DNA from: Peptococcaceae bacterium
GTDB lineage: Bacteria > Bacillota > Peptococcia > Peptococcales > Peptococcaceae
Reading direction: 5' to 3'
Assembly (NCBI GenBank): GCA_030524315.1
Contig: JAUNGU010000016.1
Location: 1-35,658, forward strand
DNA length: 35,658 nucleotides
Made by a program: the position numbers and the translations under genes. Position 1 is the stretch's first letter. The number at the start of each line of letters is the position of its first letter. Of the stretch, positions 31,342 through 35,658 are shown in pieces. A model generated the notes under the pieces. The model worked only from the letters and a program-made list of their open reading frames with translations, was not told the DNA's origin and searched no databases.

Positions 31342-31368
31342 GACGAAGTTAGGCACGCATGATATACT
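31340..31368 (+). promoter_or_regulatory. Promoter of the tRNA-Arg/trxB transcript
   Basis: TTGACG and TATACT are separated by exactly 17 bp, starting transcription near 31375, about 33 nt before the tRNA. Confidence 0.82.
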
Positions 31369-31407
31369 TTAGAAAACGTCGTCATAGACAATAAATGTTG
31401 AAGCAAT

Positions 31408-31480
31408 GCCGGTGTAGCTCAGAGGATAGAGCAGTGGTTTCCTAAACCATGTGCCGCAGGTTCGACTCCTGTCACTGGCG
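31408..31480 (+). tRNA. tRNA-Arg (anticodon CCT)
   Basis: A 73-nt cloverleaf. The acceptor stem pairs GCCGGTG with CACTGGC, the D stem GCTC/GAGC, the anticodon stem GTGGT/ACCAT around loop TTCCTAA, and the T arm GCAGG-TTCGACT-CCTGT. The discriminator base is G, and CCA is not encoded. Anticodon CCU reads AGG. The gene lies 26 bp before trxB with no terminator between, so the tRNA should be cut out of the 5' end of the trxB message. Confidence 0.95.
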
Positions 31481-31506
31481 TTATAGAAAACAGGAGGATG
31501 TAAAAT

Positions 31507-32436
31507 ATGGTAGATGTAGCAATTATTGGCGCAGGGCCTGCAGGGCTGACAGCTAGTGTGTACGCGCGTCGCGCAGGCTATTCTGTGCTCGTCTTTGAAA
31601 TGGGGATGCCTGGTGGCCAGGCGTCGACGACTGATTTGGTCGAAAATTTCCCTGGCTATCCGCAGGGGATCGCTGGCGCGGAGCTTGGCATGAAATTTTA
31701 CGAGCATGCCCAGGCTTTTGAAGCCGAATTTGTTTTTGAACCGGTGGTGCGCCTGGAAGCGCAAGGGGATGTCAAAAAAGTCATCACCAACAACGGCACC
31801 GAGGAAAAAGAATATGAGGCCAAGGTTCTCATCATTGCCACTGGCGCCCATCCGCGCAAGCTTGGCGTGCCAAATGAAGACAAGTTCCGCGGCCACGGTG
31901 TCAGCTATTGTGGCACCTGCGATGGGTTCTTCTTCCGCGGCAAGGATGTCTGCGTCGTCGGCGGCGGCGATGTGGCGGTTGAGGATGCCATTTATTTGGC
32001 CAACATGTGCAACAGTGTCACTGTTTTCCATCGCCGAGATGAATTACGTGCCAACAAGCGCAGCCAGGAAGCGGCCTTTGCCAACGACAAGATTACCTTT
32101 GTCTGGGATACGGTCGTGGAACGCTTAGATGGCGACGAGCAGCTCAGCACCGTCGTGACCAAAAACGTCAAGACCGGCGAGGAAAAAGAGTGGCACTTTG
32201 ATGGTTGCTTCATCTTTGTCGGCTACGACCCAAACAAGGATGCCTATCCAGAAGGCCTCAAGGTCGACGATCGCGGCTATGTGATCACCGATGAACGCAT
32301 GGCCACCAACATTCCTGGCGTCTACGCCGTTGGCGACGTGCGTCAAAAGATTGTGCGCCAGGTGGCCACAGCCGTTGGCGATGGCGGCATCGTCATGACA
32401 GATATTGAACGCTATTTCAGAGAAGGGGCCCATTAA
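31507..32436 (+). CDS. trxB: Thioredoxin reductase
   Basis: A 309-residue flavoprotein that passes electrons to thioredoxin in the cytoplasm. FAD-binding GAGPAGL at the N-terminus, redox pair Cys135-Gly-Thr-Cys138 followed by DG, then the NADPH-site motifs GGGDVAVEDA and HRRDELRA, and the C-terminal FAD motif GVYAVGDVR. The redox motif reads CGTC rather than the usual CAT/VC. The HRRxxxRA motif supports NADPH use over the ferredoxin-dependent type found in some Clostridia. The ATG has GGAGG nine bases upstream. It follows the tRNA-Arg gene directly and its last base starts a tiny membrane-peptide gene. Confidence 0.95.
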   Translation: MVDVAIIGAGPAGLTASVYARRAGYSVLVFEMGMPGGQASTTDLVENFPGYPQGIAGAELGMKFYEHAQAFEAEFVFEPVVRLEAQGDVKKVITNNGTEEKEYEAKVLIIATGAHPRKLGVPNEDKFRGHGVSYCGTCDGFFFRGKDVCVVGGGDVAVEDAIYLANMCNSVTVFHRRDELRANKRSQEAAFANDKITFVWDTVVERLDGDEQLSTVVTKNVKTGEEKEWHFDGCFIFVGYDPNKDAYPEGLKVDDRGYVITDERMATNIPGVYAVGDVRQKIVRQVATAVGDGGIVMTDIERYFREGAH

Positions 32437-32546
32437 TGAGAAAGAGTCAAAACAAGCTGACACGTATTTTTGTGATTGTGCTCGTGGTGCTCCTTTGTGT
32501 AGGATTGCTTTTACCATCCTTTATGTCGGTTTCCGGTTATTGGTGA
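32436..32546 (+). CDS. 36-residue single-pass membrane peptide overlapping trxB
   Basis: The ATG at 32436 uses the last A of the trxB stop (TAATG), and the frame ends with TGA at 32544-32546. The peptide starts MRKSQNKLTR, followed by an about 20-residue hydrophobic helix (IFVIVLVVLLCVGLLL), then PSFMSVSGYW, so it is a positively charged N-terminus, one membrane span and a short external tail. AAGGGG lies about 8 nt before the ATG. The overlap implies translational coupling with trxB. I do not recognise a family. It is shorter than usual gene-calling limits. Confidence 0.6.
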   Translation: MRKSQNKLTRIFVIVLVVLLCVGLLLPSFMSVSGYW

Positions 32547-32594
32547 GCCGACAGAGGATGTGCAAAATAAATTTTATTTAAGGAGGAAACGCAG

Positions 32595-32783
32595 ATGAGT
32601 GAAGAAAAAGATATGAGAATTTATCAGTGCCAAATGGCATCCTGCGGCTACATGTACATGCCATCCAAGGGCGACAGAAAAGGGAAGATTCCTCCAGGAA
32701 CTTCTTTTGAAGATCTGCCAGATACCTGGAGATGCCCACTTTGTGGTGCAACCAAGGCTGCATTTAAGCCACTTGACGACTAA
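32595..32783 (+). CDS. Rubredoxin with a CX4C first iron-binding motif
   Basis: A 62-residue small iron protein that carries single electrons in the cytoplasm of anaerobes. The second site [13 protein letters not shown] is the ordinary CPxCG form, as are the segment [17 protein letters not shown] and its aromatic core. The first site reads [10 protein letters not shown], so four residues separate the cysteines instead of two. This variant is known from type II rubredoxins of sulfate reducers but is uncommon. AAGGAGG lies about 9 nt before the ATG. It lies just after trxB and the membrane peptide and ends at a terminator, suggesting a shared role in oxidative-stress or thiol-linked electron flow. 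Confidence 0.92.
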   Translation: MSEEKDMRIYQCQMASCGYMYMPSKGDRKGKIPPGTSFEDLPDTWRCPLCGATKAAFKPLDD

Positions 32784-32801
32784 GCTTCATTGAGATACAC
32801 C

Positions 32802-32841
32802 AAAACCGCTGGCGCATGGCGTCGGCGGTTTTGCTATTTTT
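32802..32841 (+). terminator. Terminator after the rubredoxin gene
   Basis: AAAACCGCTG pairs with CGGCGGTTTT over 10 bp (one wobble), followed by GCTATTTTT. Confidence 0.8.
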
Positions 32842-32891
32842 GGGGAGGCGTCTTGCAAGAAAAATCTTATCGCCAAAATGTATTAACGTCC

Positions 32892-32920
32892 TTGCATTTG
32901 TTGCCTTGACATGGTATGAT
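32892..32920 (+). promoter_or_regulatory. Promoter of rpsT
   Basis: TTGCAT and TATGAT are separated by exactly 17 bp, giving a leader of about 50 nt. Confidence 0.8.
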
Positions 32921-32976
32921 ATTTCCTGTTAAATCGCTCGAATAGAGTAAAAATTGCCATGGGGGAGGTGTTCGCA

Positions 32977-33240
32977 TTGGCAAACATCAAATCTGCAAAG
33001 AAGCGCGCTAAAACTGCTCAGGTTCGTCGTCTTCGTAACGCTAGCGCAATGAGCGCTGTTCGTTCCGCTGTTAAGGCTTTCGATCAGGCTGTTGAAGCCA
33101 ACGATAAGGCAAAGGCTGCCGAAACTATGGCAGTTGCTGTCAAGAAACTGGATCAGGCTGGTTCCAAGGGTCTGTTGCACAAAAACAATGTTGCAAACAA
33201 AAAATCCAGAATCATGAAGGCTTACAATAAGATGGCGTAA
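32977..33240 (+). CDS. rpsT: 30S ribosomal protein S20
   Basis: An 87-residue basic helical protein that binds 16S rRNA early in small-subunit assembly. It begins (M)ANIKSAKKRAKTAQVRRLRNAS and contains SAVRSAVKAF and KGLLHKNNVANKKSR, the family hallmarks. The start is the TTG at 32977, with GGGGGAGGTG upstream. Non-AUG starts are common for S20 and give the correct family N-terminus. An ATG at 32959 in frame would add six residues containing the ribosome site. It is a single-gene unit with its own promoter and a weak terminator. Confidence 0.97.
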   Translation: MANIKSAKKRAKTAQVRRLRNASAMSAVRSAVKAFDQAVEANDKAKAAETMAVAVKKLDQAGSKGLLHKNNVANKKSRIMKAYNKMA

Positions 33241-33253
33241 GTTCAAATAGAAG

Positions 33254-33278
33254 AAGCTGCCGGTGGGTGGCTTTTTTT
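33254..33278 (+). terminator. Terminator after rpsT
   Basis: AAGCTGCC pairs with GGTGGCTT (two wobbles), 4-nt loop, followed by seven T. It is modest, so some read-through into the lipoprotein gene 28 nt later is possible. Confidence 0.7.
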
Positions 33279-33305
33279 ATTAGAAAGAATGTGATGAGGA
33301 TGCAC

Positions 33306-33881
33306 ATGAAAAAGTGGCTGCTGGCGTTTATCCTGCTCCTTTTTGTGGGTGGCATGACAGCTTGCGCCAGCGAGGAAGCAACTGCCGTCAAAGCGCAAAC
33401 CGTGACCATCACCGTGCCGCGGGGACTGCTTGCGGGGCAAACGAATCAAGAAATCGAGAAAAATGCACAGGATGAGGATATCAGCGTGCACATCAATGAC
33501 GATGATACCATCACCTACAAAATGACTGAGGAGAAACAACAAGAGCTGCTCCTTGGCTACAAAACCCATTTTGAAGAGGTCCTGCAAAAGGACATGGATG
33601 ACGGCAAGCTGCCAGGCGTGGTGGACGTCACCTACAGCGATGATATGAAAACCTTCGATGTTTCGGTCAATGCTTCTGCCTATCAGGCAGAGGGTGGCCG
33701 GCTCGATATGGATTTATTTTATTCGACGGGCACTGGCTATCAGCTGTTTTCGGGCATTGATGAAAAATCCATCGACGTACAGGTCAATATCATCGATCAG
33801 GACAGCGGGCAAACCATCGACACCATGAGCATGCGCGAAAGCTTCGTTAACGAACAGTCGCCAGGTGACGGCGCCGATTGA
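33306..33881 (+). CDS. Lipoprotein of unknown function
   Basis: 191 residues. Residues 1-20 (MKKWLLAFILLLFVGGMTAC) form a lipoprotein signal peptide with the lipidated cysteine at position 20, so the protein is anchored to the outer face of the membrane. The mature part is acidic and soluble, with predicted beta strands (VKAQTVTITVPRGLL, then VHINDDDTITYKM) and a long helix after. I recognise no family. GAGGA lies 5 nt before the ATG. The frame extends upstream to 33267 but loses the signal. It may be read from the rpsT promoter past the weak terminator, as no convincing promoter is seen. Confidence 0.75.
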   Translation: MKKWLLAFILLLFVGGMTACASEEATAVKAQTVTITVPRGLLAGQTNQEIEKNAQDEDISVHINDDDTITYKMTEEKQQELLLGYKTHFEEVLQKDMDDGKLPGVVDVTYSDDMKTFDVSVNASAYQAEGGRLDMDLFYSTGTGYQLFSGIDEKSIDVQVNIIDQDSGQTIDTMSMRESFVNEQSPGDGAD

Positions 33882-33882
33882 G

Positions 33883-33917
33883 AAAAAAGAACTTGCGAGA
33901 AGCAGGTTCTTTTTTTG
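33883..33917. terminator. Terminator after the lipoprotein gene
   Basis: AAAAAAGAACTTGC pairs with GCAGGTTCTTTTTT over 14 bp (one wobble), 5-nt loop, with T-run. Confidence 0.9.
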
Positions 33918-33959
33918 TGCGCGTGGCGACGAAAAGAAAAATACGCCGCGCGCCATCGA

Positions 33960-33988
33960 TAGACAAACCATGCAATAGACGATATAAT
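33960..33988 (+). promoter_or_regulatory. Promoter of the acidic coiled-coil gene
   Basis: TAGACA (one base from consensus) and TATAAT are separated by exactly 17 bp; transcription begins near 33995. Confidence 0.85.
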
Positions 33989-34022
33989 GAAACATAACAG
34001 ACAAAATCAGGAGGCGTGAAAA

Positions 34023-35549
34023 ATGCCAGACAAAGAAACCCTATTTCCCCAAGCGGAAAATCAAAAATTTAACGTCAGTAACGTCTTAAATGATGGCAGT
34101 GGCGCACGCGTAGACAAGCAGCCAGAAACGCCCGACGAAAATCCCGACATTAATATTGAAGAAGGCGCGCCATTTACAGATGGCATTGATCCGGAGGCAA
34201 AGATCAGCGACTATGTGCGTCTGAACGAAGAAGAGGACCTGCAAGAGGAGCAAGCGCCACAAGAGCCTGCAGAGGAAGCGCCGCCACAACCGGCCGCGCC
34301 GAGCGCATCAGCAAAGCGGGAAACCCTGCAAAGCGCCGTCATTCGCAAGCAAGCCCAACGCGCGCGGGCGTCATTCTTGCAAGATTTGCGCTCCCTGGAT
34401 GATGAGCCAGCCATTCAGCGGCTGAACCAAGTGGACCACACAGACGACGAAGAAGATCCGGTGGCCGCAGTGGATCAGGCAATCGAAGAAAAAGTGGCTG
34501 CCGAGCCGGAAGACGCAGAAGAAACACCTGATGAAGCCCCGGTAGAAGCACCAGAACCAGAAGATACAGATGAAGATGAACCGGAGCAGCTCACCTTCAA
34601 GGACCTGCTGGCACCGGCCAGTCGCCTCGTCAAAAAACCTCGATTTTCGCAAAAGCATGAGGATGACGCAGAGGCAGAGGAAGAAACTGAAGAAAAGCCT
34701 GCAGCAGAAGCGTTTGCCGACGATGCACCGCGCGACGATATTGACGATGAAGAGACGGCGATCAGCGACGATATCATGAAGGAAAAAGTTGACGCTCAGG
34801 AAGAAACCGAGGAAGAGTACTACGAGGACGAGCTTGCCGAAGCGCGTGCCGCGCAGCAAAAAGGCCATTCCATTTGCGACGATCTCTATCAGCTCCAAAG
34901 CATCCTCGAAGAAGCCAAATCACCGATGTTCCACAAAACGGAAGTCCTCGTGCCTCGTGAGAAAACCCTGCGCCTCGTGCGATCCCTCACAGCCATTTGC
35001 GAAGTGGACCCTTCCTATATAGATGGTGGCGCAGAGGATAAGCTCGTCGATCGACTCGTCAGCGAGCATTCCGACGAGGATTACGAACCTCTTAAACGCG
35101 CCCGTAATCGCGCTCAAAGCATCATCAAAAACGCCACTGACCACGCCGATACCATCGTCAACGATGCAAAAATCCTGGCCACTCAGCTATTGACCGAGAC
35201 AGAGGCAGAGATCAAAGAGAAATACGATGCCGCAGACGATCGCATCTCTCTGCGTATGACCACGGCAAAAGAAGAAAGCTCTAAGAAGCTCAACCAAGCC
35301 CGTGAGGAATTGACCATCAGCCGTCAACGCAGCGTAGAAATCCTCAGCAAATATCTCGAAAAAGCCGAGGACGACTATCAAGGCTATTGGGAACGCGCAG
35401 AAAATACCGTCGTTGCCTCATTGGAGCAGAGCGAATCCATTCTCAAAAAAGCCGAAGAAATCTATCAAAGAGAGCTCGATGCCATTCGCCAGGATCGAGA
35501 TGAGCTCGACGAAATCCTCGAGCACCTTAAACGCTACAAAAAATTCTAA
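34023..35549 (+). CDS. Acidic, low-complexity plus coiled-coil protein, function unknown
   Basis: 508 residues in two parts. Residues 1-280 are disordered and strongly acidic (runs rich in Glu, Asp, Pro and Ala, with a few basic islands). The C-terminal 230 residues are helical and coiled-coil. The segment DLYQLQSILEEAKSPMF, followed by a charged helix with ARNRAQSIIKNATDHAD, resembles a common Firmicutes family of uncertain role (often mislabelled ATPase or DivIVA-like, which begins with a similar helix and typically lies near coaD/ackA/rpmF genes). Here that core carries a very long acidic N-terminal extension, which is unusual. AGGAGG lies eight bases before the ATG. It ends at a perfect 12-bp terminator. 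No signal or membrane span is seen. Confidence 0.8.
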   Translation: MPDKETLFPQAENQKFNVSNVLNDGSGARVDKQPETPDENPDINIEEGAPFTDGIDPEAKISDYVRLNEEEDLQEEQAPQEPAEEAPPQPAAPSASAKRETLQSAVIRKQAQRARASFLQDLRSLDDEPAIQRLNQVDHTDDEEDPVAAVDQAIEEKVAAEPEDAEETPDEAPVEAPEPEDTDEDEPEQLTFKDLLAPASRLVKKPRFSQKHEDDAEAEEETEEKPAAEAFADDAPRDDIDDEETAISDDIMKEKVDAQEETEEEYYEDELAEARAAQQKGHSICDDLYQLQSILEEAKSPMFHKTEVLVPREKTLRLVRSLTAICEVDPSYIDGGAEDKLVDRLVSEHSDEDYEPLKRARNRAQSIIKNATDHADTIVNDAKILATQLLTETEAEIKEKYDAADDRISLRMTTAKEESSKKLNQAREELTISRQRSVEILSKYLEKAEDDYQGYWERAENTVVASLEQSESILKKAEEIYQRELDAIRQDRDELDEILEHLKRYKKF

Positions 35550-35554
35550 AAACA

Positions 35555-35601
35555 CGCACCACTCACAGAGAAACGCTCAAGTGAGTGGTGCGATTTTATT
35601 T
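35555..35601 (+). terminator. Terminator after the coiled-coil gene
   Basis: A perfect 12-bp stem (CGCACCACTCAC with GTGAGTGGTGCG), 14-nt loop, then ATTTTATTT. The remaining 57 bp to the window end show no gene. Confidence 0.9.
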
Positions 35602-35658
35602 AACGGCGAATTGTCAAGTCAAGTGCAACATAGTTGAATAATATACTTCATACGGAGT

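Noticed and set aside
1-35658. CRISPR array, prophage, transposase or integrase genes
   Set aside because: No spaced direct repeats and no recognisable phage or transposition proteins are present.

Overview
The window looks like the chromosome of a strictly anaerobic Gram-positive of the Clostridia. The evidence is a T-box leader on serS, an oxygen-sensitive two-subunit iron-sulfur L-serine dehydratase, a SCIFF-type radical SAM maturase, a minimal SufC/SufB-like (SMS-type) Fe-S assembly pair, a rubredoxin, a lipoteichoic-acid-synthase-like enzyme, and no outer-membrane genes. No genus can be named from the sequence alone.

Layout. (1) 1-5,000: a visibly AT-richer block. It holds the tail of one SLC13-like transporter, a complete paralogous transporter facing it, a large NPP/alkaline-phosphatase-superfamily hydrolase, and a divergent LysR regulator, so it reads as a regulated uptake-and-hydrolysis locus. 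(2) 5,050-14,850: GC-rich housekeeping genes on the plus strand: DUF975 membrane protein, SppA, T-box plus serS, SCIFF maturase, prephenate dehydratase, MurB, LtaS-like enzyme and pyridoxal kinase. (3) 14,890-19,205, minus strand: sdaAB-sdaAA-metallophosphoesterase operon, then an acyltransferase and a small membrane protein. (4) 19,432-24,970, plus strand: secreted copper-amine-oxidase-N domain protein, MarR regulator with the SMS-like Fe-S pair, and an ABC-2 exporter. (5) 25,036-27,933, minus strand: an overlapping run of an unknown protein, an MBL hydrolase, a DEAD-box-type helicase and a Nudix hydrolase. (6) 27,950-30,030: an AT-richer islet with an AAA ATPase carrying a nuclease-like tail and a previously untracked 59-residue protein with its own promoter and terminator. 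(7) 31,038-31,407: a gene-free stretch with a complete promoter-hairpin-terminator unit, a candidate small RNA. (8) 31,408-35,600: tRNA-Arg(CCU) immediately upstream of trxB, a 36-residue membrane peptide overlapping trxB, a CX4C rubredoxin, rpsT, a lipoprotein, and a long acidic coiled-coil protein.

The most interesting items are the orphan SCIFF maturase (no precursor peptide seen in the window), the candidate small RNA, two unlisted small proteins (29,787-29,966 and 32,436-32,546), the tRNA-trxB-peptide-rubredoxin unit, the MarR-linked minimal Fe-S system, and the transporter/phosphodiesterase locus with LysR-box-like palindromes. Many promoters (a -35, 17 or 18 bp, then a -10) and strong intrinsic terminators can be read directly, so most transcription units are well bounded. 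Gene functions are inferred from motifs seen by eye. No database search was run.
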